DNA from: Limnohabitans sp. B9-3
GTDB taxonomy: Bacteria; Pseudomonadota; Gammaproteobacteria; Burkholderiales; Burkholderiaceae_C
NCBI RefSeq assembly: GCF_002778325.1
Contig: NZ_NESI01000004.1
Span: 124,001-188,000 of the forward strand
DNA length: 64,000 bases
Direction: 5' to 3'
Of this stretch, positions 20,627 through 28,125 are shown piece after piece (within the stretch, counting starts at the first letter, position 1; every line of letters starts with the position of its first letter). The notes below the pieces were generated by a model, which saw nothing but the letters and a program-made list of their open reading frames with translations, had not been told where the DNA came from and made no database searches. The position numbers were made by a program, and so were the translations under genes.

Positions 20627-21658
20627 ATGATGTCAAACACCAGTGCCCTGCCAACAACCGCTCTGTACCGCATTGGTGCTGTGTCCAAAACCGCAGGCAT
20701 TCCTGTGTCGACGCTGCGCATTTGGGAGACGCGCTACGGCGCATTCACCCCCGTCAAGACCGAAGGCAAGCAGCGTTTGTTTGCCGAGCACGATGTCTCG
20801 AAAGCCTTGCTGCTCAAACAGCTGTCGCAAAACGGCCATGCCATCAGCACCATCGCCAACCTCGACCTAGAGCAACTTCGCCGCATGAGCAACTTGCCGC
20901 ACCACACATCGCCGAGCGTGGTGACACCTGGCCTGCCCGTCTCATTGGCGGTGGTCGGCCTGAGCATGGCCAATCGGATTGAATCCCAGAAATTTGCAGC
21001 GGGCTTGAAACAAAACCAAATCAAAGTCACCGATGTGTTGCAGGACTTGAGCACCGCCTCACAGGCCGAGTTGCCTCAGCAACCGCAGGTACTGCTGGTC
21101 AAAGTCAACACCTTGCAAACAACGGTGCACACCGACCTTCAAGCGCTGGTTGCCAAGCATAAATTTGCGCAAACCATCGTTATTTATAACTTTGCAACGG
21201 ATGCGGTGGTTCAGGCCATGAAGTTTTCGGGTTTCATCGTGCGGCGTGAACCCATCTCCGACATCGAGTTGGCTGAGTTGCTGCAATCGGTTTTGTTTGT
21301 CGATCCTGAGCGTGCGCAAGAGTTCGGCACCACGGGGGCAGTCATTGCGGCACGTAAATACTCAGACGCCACCCTCAGCCGCGTGGCGGGCATTTCTACC
21401 AATGTGCTGTGCGAATGCCCGCGCCATGTGGCCGAGCTGATTGCACAGCTTGCCAGCTTTGAGCAATACAGCCAAGAGTGCTTGAATCGAAACGCCGAAG
21501 ACTCACACCTGCACGCTTACCTGCGCTCTATTTCAGGGTCTGCACGCTCGCTGTTTGAAAACGCTTTAGAAAAAATTGCAGCGCATGAAGGCATTGATTT
21601 GCGGGACGATGTGCGGCCCCAAGATCGCCACGTCGCCGTGTTTCACGGAAAAAAATGA
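20627..21658 (+). CDS. MerR-family regulator, class II LitR-like (no B12 motif)
   Basis: 343-aa regulator with an N-terminal MerR winged helix (residues about 14-70: YRIGAVSKTAGIPVSTLRIW, then ETRYGAFTPVKTEGKQRLF). The rest is a degenerate Rossmann-like region and a helical C-terminal domain with LCECPRHVAELIAQL and FEQYSQEC. The cobalamin-binding DxHxxG-type motif of CarH/LitR class I is absent. I recall that class II LitR of Pseudomonas putida also lacks it and controls photolyase genes; the gene's overlap with a photolyase (ATGA) supports that role. No ribosome site marks the start; 20630 is equally possible. Confidence 0.8.
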   Translation: MMSNTSALPTTALYRIGAVSKTAGIPVSTLRIWETRYGAFTPVKTEGKQRLFAEHDVSKALLLKQLSQNGHAISTIANLDLEQLRRMSNLPHHTSPSVVTPGLPVSLAVVGLSMANRIESQKFAAGLKQNQIKVTDVLQDLSTASQAELPQQPQVLLVKVNTLQTTVHTDLQALVAKHKFAQTIVIYNFATDAVVQAMKFSGFIVRREPISDIELAELLQSVLFVDPERAQEFGTTGAVIAARKYSDATLSRVAGISTNVLCECPRHVAELIAQLASFEQYSQECLNRNAEDSHLHAYLRSISGSARSLFENALEKIAAHEGIDLRDDVRPQDRHVAVFHGKK

Positions 21659-22974
21659 CACATCCGGCCACCATCTCGGGCGTCGTTTACTGGTTCAGAA
21701 ACGACCTGCGCCTCCACGACAACCCAGCCCTGCAACACGCCATCGCACTGGCCGAGCGGCACCGTACGTGGCTGCTGCCGGTTTATGTGCACGACACCGC
21801 CTTGCAATTGACCAGCCCTTGGGGCTTTGTGCGCACCAGCGAGCACCGCTTAGCCTGGGCGGCCATGGCCGTGCACGATGTGAGCGAACAGTTGGCTGCA
21901 CTTGGCAGCCAGCTGCTACAAATCAGTGGCGATCCTAGCCAGGTGCTGGCCGAGCTGATGACCCGCCTCGGTGCCAGCACACTGGTGTGCGAAGACATTG
22001 CGGCCCCCTACGAAGAGGCCCACATCCAAGCCCTGCAAAAAGGAGGACGAGAGGTGCAGACCGTGTGGCAATCCACGTTGATGGCCCCCGACCAACTGCC
22101 CTTCGAGCCGCACGATGTGCCCGATGAGTTTTCTAGCTTTCGCCGCGCCGTTGAGCGCCATGCGTGCGCACCGGCCAAGCCAGCAGCCGCCATCACACGC
22201 CTGCCTGCGCGGCCGGAGAACCTGCCACACGACGCCCTAGCAACCCACGCCAGCACCTACACCCCACTGAACGATCCACGCTCTGCATTTCCTTGGTCGC
22301 AGCCTGCGTTTCATGGCGGCGAACGTGCGGCACTTGCGCATCTGGCGCAATACTGCAGCCGAGGTTTGCCGCACAGCTACAAGGCCACGCGCAATGGACT
22401 TTATGGGGCCGATTACTCCACCAAGTGGTCACCGTGGTTGGCCACTGGCGCGCTGTCTGCGCGTCAGGCATGGGCGGCCATTCAGGCCTTTGAAGCGCAA
22501 CACGGTGCCACGGACAGCACCTACTGGATCAGCTTTGAGCTGCTGTGGCGCGACCACTTCCGCTGGCTGCACCTCAAGTACGGCGAGCGCATGTATTGGC
22601 AACGTGGCTTGTCGGACGCCCCGTTACAACAACGCGCCCACAACGCACGCGGCTTTGAGCGCTGGCGCACAGGCCAAACGGGCCACGCGCTGATTGACGC
22701 AGGCATGCGCGAACTCAACGCCACAGGCTATTCGTCCAACCGTTTGCGGCAAAACCTAGCGAGTTTTTTGATCCACGATTTGCACGGCGATTGGCGTGCC
22801 GGTGCCGCTTGGTTTGAATCGCAGCTGATTGACTTTGACATCTACAACAACCAAGGCAACTGGTTGTACCTCAGCGGTCGCGGCACTGACCCCAGAGGGT
22901 CCAGGCGCTTCAACCCCGATAAGCAGGCACACGACTACGACGCCGACGGCACTTACCGCAAACTCTGGCTTTGA
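21655..22974 (+). CDS. Photolyase/cryptochrome, DASH family
   Basis: Flavoprotein (439 aa) that uses blue light to repair cyclobutane dimers, in this subfamily preferentially in single-stranded DNA. The N-terminal antenna domain begins VVYWFRNDLRLHDNPAL; the FAD-binding domain has TGALSARQAW, WISFELLWRDHFRW and, near the C-terminus, NNQGNWLYLSGRGTDPRGSR and FNPDKQAHDYD, which mark CRY-DASH. The start overlaps the regulator's stop by four bases, so the two are translated together and probably light-induced together. Confidence 0.93.
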   Translation: MTHPATISGVVYWFRNDLRLHDNPALQHAIALAERHRTWLLPVYVHDTALQLTSPWGFVRTSEHRLAWAAMAVHDVSEQLAALGSQLLQISGDPSQVLAELMTRLGASTLVCEDIAAPYEEAHIQALQKGGREVQTVWQSTLMAPDQLPFEPHDVPDEFSSFRRAVERHACAPAKPAAAITRLPARPENLPHDALATHASTYTPLNDPRSAFPWSQPAFHGGERAALAHLAQYCSRGLPHSYKATRNGLYGADYSTKWSPWLATGALSARQAWAAIQAFEAQHGATDSTYWISFELLWRDHFRWLHLKYGERMYWQRGLSDAPLQQRAHNARGFERWRTGQTGHALIDAGMRELNATGYSSNRLRQNLASFLIHDLHGDWRAGAAWFESQLIDFDIYNNQGNWLYLSGRGTDPRGSRRFNPDKQAHDYDADGTYRKLWL

Positions 22975-23026
22975 AACGCTGGCTTGTCCATCCCCTGATC
23001 GAACACCTGCTGGAGCAACTGCCGTC

Positions 23027-23689
23027 ATGCGCTTAAACACTCACACCCTCATCGCCTTGTTGGCTGGATTTTTATGGATGGAACCGACCATGGCCACGGA
23101 AGAACCTCGCTACGACGTGCGCATCGCGCAAGGCCCCTTCGAGCTGCGGCACTACGCGCCCACCTTGATCGCCGAAACCGTGGTGGACGGCGACATGGAT
23201 GCTGCATCTGGCAAAGGCTTTCGCTTGATTGCTGATTACATCTTTGGCAACAACCGCGCTGCGGGCTCACAACAAGCCGCCAAAATTGCCATGACGGCCC
23301 CTGTGACGATGGAGCCCCAATCTTCAAAAATTGCCATGACAGCGCCCGTCACCATCGAGCCACAATCGGGCAACACCGCGATGGTTGAGGCGAACCAATG
23401 GCGCATCCACTTTGTCATGCCCAGCCAATACACCTTGGCCAACATTCCCAAACCCAACAACAGCGCGGTGACCTTGCGCGAGCTACCGCACAAGTACTTT
23501 GTGGTGTACCGCTACTCGGGCTTCAACACGCAAGCGGGGGTGCAAGAAAAAACCAACGAAACCTTGGCATGGGCCAAGCAACAATCCCTTCAGGTGATAG
23601 GCACGCCGCAGCTCTCGCGCTACGACCCGCCTTGGACGCTGCCCATGTTCAGGCGCAACGAAATCATGGTGGAAGTCGCCGCGCCATGA
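23027..23689 (+). CDS. SOUL-family heme-binding protein
   Basis: 220-aa protein with an N-terminal signal-like segment (residues 1-24, MRLNTHTLIALLAGFLWME) followed by a SOUL domain (YDVRIAQGPFELRHYAPTL, DYIFGNNR, VTLRELPHKYFVVYRYSG). A nearly exact tandem repeat of KIAMTAPVT-EPQS occupies 23281-23372. SOUL proteins bind heme or porphyrin; the bacterial role is unclear. The start is the ATG with GGAG ten bases upstream. It lies 52 bases after the photolyase on the same strand, probably in one operon; SOUL genes are recurrent companions of light-induced photolyase genes. Confidence 0.88.
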   Translation: MRLNTHTLIALLAGFLWMEPTMATEEPRYDVRIAQGPFELRHYAPTLIAETVVDGDMDAASGKGFRLIADYIFGNNRAAGSQQAAKIAMTAPVTMEPQSSKIAMTAPVTIEPQSGNTAMVEANQWRIHFVMPSQYTLANIPKPNNSAVTLRELPHKYFVVYRYSGFNTQAGVQEKTNETLAWAKQQSLQVIGTPQLSRYDPPWTLPMFRRNEIMVEVAAP

Positions 23690-23739
23690 TCGCCAGCGCC
23701 TACGTGGCGCTACGCCAACAGCGCTAAAACACAGACCCA

Positions 23740-25002
23740 TCACACCACAGGCACTTGCTGCCAGTCCGTGGTGTAGCTCGGCGACTTGTGGTTTTGGTTC
23801 ATTTGCCAGGTCTTGAAAGCGCCTTGCGTCGACACCTTGACTGTGCCGCGGCCATAGCGTTGGTTCAAGCCATCAATCACAGCCATCAAGTGGCTGGCTG
23901 GGGCTTGCGCAGGCTCTAGCCAATCGGTTTGGTGCGTGGTGACGGCCGAAATATCGCTCAGCATGATGCCGGCTTTTTTGTAGCCGTACCCCTCTTTGAA
24001 CAAGCGACTCACCAAGTAATCAGCCCAGCGGTTGACCACCAAACTGTCTTGCGTGGGCTGCGGCAGCGGCAAGGTGAATGACGGGTTGTACTGAGGCTGG
24101 TCTGGGCGAAACCGGTTGGTGCGCAAAAACACGTGAATGGCCCCCGCGTGCGAGCCCTGCGCGCGCAGCTTGACGCAGGCATTGGCCGCAAAGGTGCTCA
24201 TGGCGTCTTGCAGCACGACCAGCTCGTGGACGGTTTGGCCAAAGGATCGGCTGCACACAATTTGCTGCTTGTCGGGCGCCATGTCTTGCAGTGCGAGGCA
24301 GGCCACGCCTTGCAGCTCGCGCTGCGTTTTCTCTAACACCACACCAAACTCGGCACGCAAGGTGGGCGTGTGTGCACCGCGCAAATCAGCGGCCGTGTGA
24401 ATGCTGTGTTCAGCCAGCCGTGCGCTCAGGCGTTGGCCGACGCCCCACACCTCGCCTACCTCAATTTGGCCCAAGATGCGCGCTTGCTGGGCGTCGCTCA
24501 AATCGTTGTAATTGAAAACGCCTTTAGACCTCGGGTGCTTCTTGGCAATGTGGTTGGACAGCTTGGCTAAAGTCTTGGTCGGGCCAATGCCCACACACAC
24601 CGGAATGCCTGTCCAAGCGATCACGCGGTCACGCATTTGGTAACTCAGGGCTTTGAGTTGGGGCATGCCCGTGAGGTCGACAAAACACTCGTCAATCGAA
24701 TACACCTCATGTTGCGGGGCATAGTCAGCAAGGATGGACATGACGCGGTTGGACATGTCGGCGTACAACGCGTAATTGGAGCTCAGGGCCACCACGCCTT
24801 GCTCTTTAGCCTGTTGCGCGTACGCAAACCACGGCTGGCCCATGCGCACGCCCAAGGCCTTGGCCTCGTTGGAGCGTGACACCGCACAGCCGTCGTTGTT
24901 GGACAGCACCACCACGGGCACGCCCTTCAAGTCGGGGCGAAACAAGCGCTCGCAACTGACGTAAAAGTTATTGCAATCGACCAAGGCAATTTGCGAGGGC
25001 AT
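23740..25002 (-). CDS. umuC: DNA polymerase V catalytic subunit UmuC
   Basis: Y-family translesion DNA polymerase (420 aa). Catalytic acidic residues are present in [16 protein letters not shown] and [14 protein letters not shown]; the [19 protein letters not shown] segment and the [18 protein letters not shown] helix-hairpin region are typical. A C-terminal little-finger domain follows. It is the third gene of a minus-strand operon umuD-cho-umuC, 21 bases after cho, and needs UmuD' for activity. Expression is expected to be LexA-controlled from the promoter before umuD. Confidence 0.96.
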   Translation of the reverse strand: MPSQIALVDCNNFYVSCERLFRPDLKGVPVVVLSNNDGCAVSRSNEAKALGVRMGQPWFAYAQQAKEQGVVALSSNYALYADMSNRVMSILADYAPQHEVYSIDECFVDLTGMPQLKALSYQMRDRVIAWTGIPVCVGIGPTKTLAKLSNHIAKKHPRSKGVFNYNDLSDAQQARILGQIEVGEVWGVGQRLSARLAEHSIHTAADLRGAHTPTLRAEFGVVLEKTQRELQGVACLALQDMAPDKQQIVCSRSFGQTVHELVVLQDAMSTFAANACVKLRAQGSHAGAIHVFLRTNRFRPDQPQYNPSFTLPLPQPTQDSLVVNRWADYLVSRLFKEGYGYKKAGIMLSDISAVTTHQTDWLEPAQAPASHLMAVIDGLNQRYGRGTVKVSTQGAFKTWQMNQNHKSPSYTTDWQQVPVV

Positions 25003-25023
25003 GGGGTTCAGAGTGTTGCGGAC

Positions 25024-25917
25024 TTACCGCGCTGGCTCAACCACCGCTGTTTTCAGCATGATGGGCCGCACCAAAATTTTGTAGCTGTCCAAATCAAACT
25101 CGCGCGGCGCTGCGTCGCTCAACGCCAAGGCTTGACCGAAGTGCGGAGACGGCGGAGACGGCGAAGATGGCAATGACCGCGAGCACTGCGTGCCCAAATA
25201 ACACCAGTTGTTCACACGGTGGCGCTGCACCCAAGTGCCCGAGGTTTCCACCACATCCACCGCACCGGCAAAGGGCCACACCTCAACCTGCGAATCACAC
25301 AGGGCCGAGAACAAACGCGCGTCATGAATGCCTCGATCTTCCTGGCCCACACACACGCCCAAACAGGTTTTGATTTGCACCCCAAAGCAGCCGCGCTGGC
25401 CGGCTTTCTCAAGCCCCAACACCGACAAACACAAGCTGTGCTGCTCGGCCAAGGCCTTGAGCTTGGCCGCAGCCGCATGCGGCGATGCAAACAAACCGTA
25501 CAGCGCAGGCGTGGTGCCCAGGTTGACCAACTTGCTGTCCACCACCTCGGGCACCAACCCAGCGGGCGACTGCACCAAACGAATCGAACACAAGCTGCGA
25601 ATACGACGCAGCCGCTGGTTGAACAGCGGGTTGTCGGTTTTGATCATGCGCGACTCCAACAGCAAAGCACCCATCTCACCCGCGGTTTCGATGAAATCGA
25701 TGCGGCGCGTTTGCGCCACCATGCGCGCCTCGTCGGGCGCGCGCAGGTGGCTCATGACGCGGCTGCGAATGTCCACACTTTTGCCAATATACAAAGGCAA
25801 GGGGCTGTCACCTCGAAAAATATACACACCCGCGCCGCGTGGCAACGCCGCCAAACTGTCGGGGTCAATCTGGTGGGTCAGCACAGTTTGTGGATGTTGT
25901 GGGTCACCACGCCCCAC
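25024..25917 (-). CDS. cho: Excinuclease Cho (UvrC-like endonuclease)
   Basis: GIY-YIG nuclease homologous to the N-terminal half of UvrC; in Escherichia coli Cho is SOS-induced and makes 3' incisions at bulky lesions. GVYIFRGDSPLPLYIGKSVD, the SRVMSHLRAPDEARM helix and ALLLESRMIK are the catalytic core, and CFGVQIKTCLGVCVGQED matches the Cho cysteine region. About 297 aa, like the E. coli protein (295). The start is uncertain: GTG at 25917 overlaps umuD by 40 bases; GTG at 25884 would overlap by 7. Neither has a good ribosome site, so translation may be coupled to umuD. Confidence 0.9.
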   Translation of the reverse strand: MGRGDPQHPQTVLTHQIDPDSLAALPRGAGVYIFRGDSPLPLYIGKSVDIRSRVMSHLRAPDEARMVAQTRRIDFIETAGEMGALLLESRMIKTDNPLFNQRLRRIRSLCSIRLVQSPAGLVPEVVDSKLVNLGTTPALYGLFASPHAAAAKLKALAEQHSLCLSVLGLEKAGQRGCFGVQIKTCLGVCVGQEDRGIHDARLFSALCDSQVEVWPFAGAVDVVETSGTWVQRHRVNNWCYLGTQCSRSLPSSPSPPSPHFGQALALSDAAPREFDLDSYKILVRPIMLKTAVVEPAR

Positions 25918-26318
25918 ACCACGAAGTCGTCTTCTTCTTTGATGCGTCGGGGTTCGTAACTTGGGTTTTCGGCCATCAGCTGCACCACGCCCGCGCGTCG
26001 GTGCAAGCGCTTGACCGTGAACTCGTTGTTGAGCTGTGCCACCACAATGTGGTTGTGCTTGGGGTCAATGCTGCGGTCTACCAGCAAGGCGTCGCCCTCG
26101 TAAATGCCGACCCCTGTCATCGAATCGCCCTTGACACGAAACACATACGTGGCCGCTTTGTTGCGAATCAAATGTTGATTGAGGTCGATGCGTTCTTCGG
26201 TGTGGTCGGCTGCTGGCGACGGAAATCCCGCAGGCACCAACCAGCCGCACACATCCAGCCACACGCCGCCCACGTCCAGTGGCAGCATAGGATGAGAGAG
26301 TTCTTTTAAATGTGACAT
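25878..26318 (-). CDS. umuD: DNA polymerase V accessory protein UmuD
   Basis: Self-cleaving LexA-like protein; RecA filaments trigger cleavage to UmuD', which activates UmuC. With the start at the ATG at 26318 (146 aa) the cleavage site is Ala30-Gly31 in VPAGFPSPAADH (Cys-Gly in E. coli), the nucleophile is Ser66 in KGDSM and the general base Lys103 in FTVKRL; the 37-residue spacing equals that of E. coli Ser60/Lys97. It is first in the operon and lies just downstream of a LexA box. Confidence 0.95.
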   Translation of the reverse strand: MSHLKELSHPMLPLDVGGVWLDVCGWLVPAGFPSPAADHTEERIDLNQHLIRNKAATYVFRVKGDSMTGVGIYEGDALLVDRSIDPKHNHIVVAQLNNEFTVKRLHRRAGVVQLMAENPSYEPRRIKEEDDFVVWGVVTHNIHKLC

Positions 26319-26330
26319 TTGCTTATAATA

Positions 26331-26346
26331 CTGTACAAATAAACAG
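26331..26346. promoter_or_regulatory. LexA (SOS) box
   Basis: CTGT-N8-ACAG (CTGTACAAATAAACAG), an exact match to the gammaproteobacterial/betaproteobacterial LexA core, preceded by TA as in the extended consensus. It is 12 bases upstream of the umuD start on the minus strand and 28 bases upstream of the DUF2256 start on the plus strand, so it could repress both directions. Confidence 0.85.
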
Positions 26347-26374
26347 CCCAATTCAAGACACGCCCGACCACACC

Positions 26375-26542
26375 ATGCCGCCAAAAAACACGTTCAAAGG
26401 CAACAAGCAAAGCCTGCCCAGCAAACCCTGCAAAACCTGCGGGCGCGACATGACGTGGCGCAAAGCGTGGGCCAAAAACTGGGAACAGGTGCTGTACTGC
26501 TCAGACGCTTGCCGCAAAAACAAATCGGCCACGCCCCCATGA
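26375..26542 (+). CDS. DUF2256 zinc-ribbon-like mini-protein
   Basis: 55-aa basic protein with CKTCGRDMTWRKAWAKNW and YCSDACRK: four cysteines (19, 22, 42, 46) that could bind one zinc. This is the DUF2256 family, which is typically encoded next to photolyase/cryptochrome genes; its function is unknown to me. Its stop overlaps the start of the following photolyase (ATGA), so the two products are made together. The gene is divergent from umuD across the LexA box. Confidence 0.85.
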   Translation: MPPKNTFKGNKQSLPSKPCKTCGRDMTWRKAWAKNWEQVLYCSDACRKNKSATPP

Positions 26543-28116
26543 GCTACGCACTGGTTTGGTTCAAACGTGACCTGCGCTGGCAAGACCACGCGGCGTTGGC
26601 CAACGCTGCGCAGCAAGGGCCTGTCCGCTGCATTTACGTGGTCGAGCCCGAGCTGTGGCTGCAACCCGATGCCGCCTTGCAGCACTTTGAGTTTGTGCGC
26701 GAATCGCTGCAAGCACTGGATGCTGAGCTGCGTTTGCAAGGCGGCTGCGTAGAAGTGCACACGGGTGAGCTGCCCGAGGTGTTGAGCCGCATTTGGCAAG
26801 AAGCGCCCTTTCGCACACTGCACGCGCACCAAGAAACCGGCAATGGCTTTACTTATGCGCGTGACCTACAAGTGGGCGCGTGGTGCAAAGCCCACGGTGT
26901 GGGATGGCATGAGACCCCTCAGTTTGGTGTGGTGCGTGGGCTGAGAAACCGCAACTTGTGGCAGCCTGCTTGGGAAAGGCACATGGCAGAGCCTGTGCGA
27001 GATGTGGGCGCTTTGCAGTTTTGGCAATGCCAGACATTGAGCCGCGCTGGGTGCACCCCCTCGCAGATGCAAGCCCCCGCGCACCTGCAGCACAACCCGC
27101 CGCTGCGCCAACGTGGTGGCCGCCCGTTAGCCTTGGCCACCTTGCACAGTTTTTTGCATGCCCGCAGCTTGGGCTATCGCGGTGGCATTTCGTCGCCGCT
27201 GTCGGCACCCGATGCATGTTCGCGCCTGTCGGCGTATTTGGCTTGGGGCTGCATCAGCATGCGCGAGGTGGTGCAGCACACGCGCGCTCAGATCGCCCAG
27301 CTGCCTCCCAGCGCCAGCCGACACCGTGCAGGATTAACGGGCTTCATCAGCCGTTTGTATTGGCACTGCCACTTCATCCAAAAGTTAGAGAGCGAACCCG
27401 CCATCGAGTGGCACAACATGCACCGAGGCTACGACGGTTTGCGCGAACACGATTTCAACGAAGCGCACTTTGAAGCCCTCAAAGCCGCCCGCACCGGTTG
27501 GCCCATGGTCGACGCGTGTGTGACCATGCTGCGCGAGACGGGCTGGCTGAACTTTCGCATGCGGGCCATGCTGGTGTCGGTGGCGGCTTACCCTTTGTGG
27601 TTGCACTGGCGGCCCGTGGGCGAGTGGCTGGCCACGCAGTTTTTAGATTACGAGCCGGGCATCCACTGGAGCCAGTTGCAAATGCAATCAGGCACCACAG
27701 GGATCAACACCACACGCGTTTACAACCCCATCAAACAAGCGCAAGACCACGACCCACACGGCCGCTTCGTTCGTCAGTGGTTGCCCGAGTTACGCCAAGT
27801 GCCCGACACTTGGCTGTTTGAACCTTGGCTCATGCCGCACACCATGCAAGTGCACCTCGGTGTATTTGTCGGCACTGACCTGGCGCAACCCGTGGTCGAC
27901 TTAACCCAAGCAACACGCGAAGCGAAGCAATTGCTGCACAGCCGACGCCAAACCGACGAGGTCAAAGCCGCAAAAAAAGCGGTGGTCGACAAACACGCCT
28001 CGCGTAAAAACTGGGGTACAAGCACAAGCGCACGCCGCACACCTACACGCAAAGCAACACGAGCCTCTGCCGACACCACCCAAGCTGCCAAAGCGCAACT
28101 TGGTTTCGATTTTTAA
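26539..28116 (+). CDS. Cryptochrome/photolyase family FAD protein
   Basis: 525-aa member of the FAD_binding_7 photolyase family, distinct from the DASH protein upstream. Antenna domain begins ALVWFKRDLRWQDHAALA; the FAD domain has LSAYLAWGCISMREV, GFISRLYWHCHFIQKLES, TGWPMVDACVTMLRETGWLN and DYEPGIHWSQLQMQSGTTG. The last 70 residues are a Lys/Arg/Thr/Ala-rich tail (SRKNWGTSTSARRTPTRKAT) that could bind DNA. I cannot tell repair enzyme from photoreceptor by eye. The DUF2256 gene is coupled upstream and the iron-sulfur photolyase follows after 9 bases. Confidence 0.9.
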   Translation: MSYALVWFKRDLRWQDHAALANAAQQGPVRCIYVVEPELWLQPDAALQHFEFVRESLQALDAELRLQGGCVEVHTGELPEVLSRIWQEAPFRTLHAHQETGNGFTYARDLQVGAWCKAHGVGWHETPQFGVVRGLRNRNLWQPAWERHMAEPVRDVGALQFWQCQTLSRAGCTPSQMQAPAHLQHNPPLRQRGGRPLALATLHSFLHARSLGYRGGISSPLSAPDACSRLSAYLAWGCISMREVVQHTRAQIAQLPPSASRHRAGLTGFISRLYWHCHFIQKLESEPAIEWHNMHRGYDGLREHDFNEAHFEALKAARTGWPMVDACVTMLRETGWLNFRMRAMLVSVAAYPLWLHWRPVGEWLATQFLDYEPGIHWSQLQMQSGTTGINTTRVYNPIKQAQDHDPHGRFVRQWLPELRQVPDTWLFEPWLMPHTMQVHLGVFVGTDLAQPVVDLTQATREAKQLLHSRRQTDEVKAAKKAVVDKHASRKNWGTSTSARRTPTRKATRASADTTQAAKAQLGFDF

Positions 28117-28125
28117 AAAGCCCAC

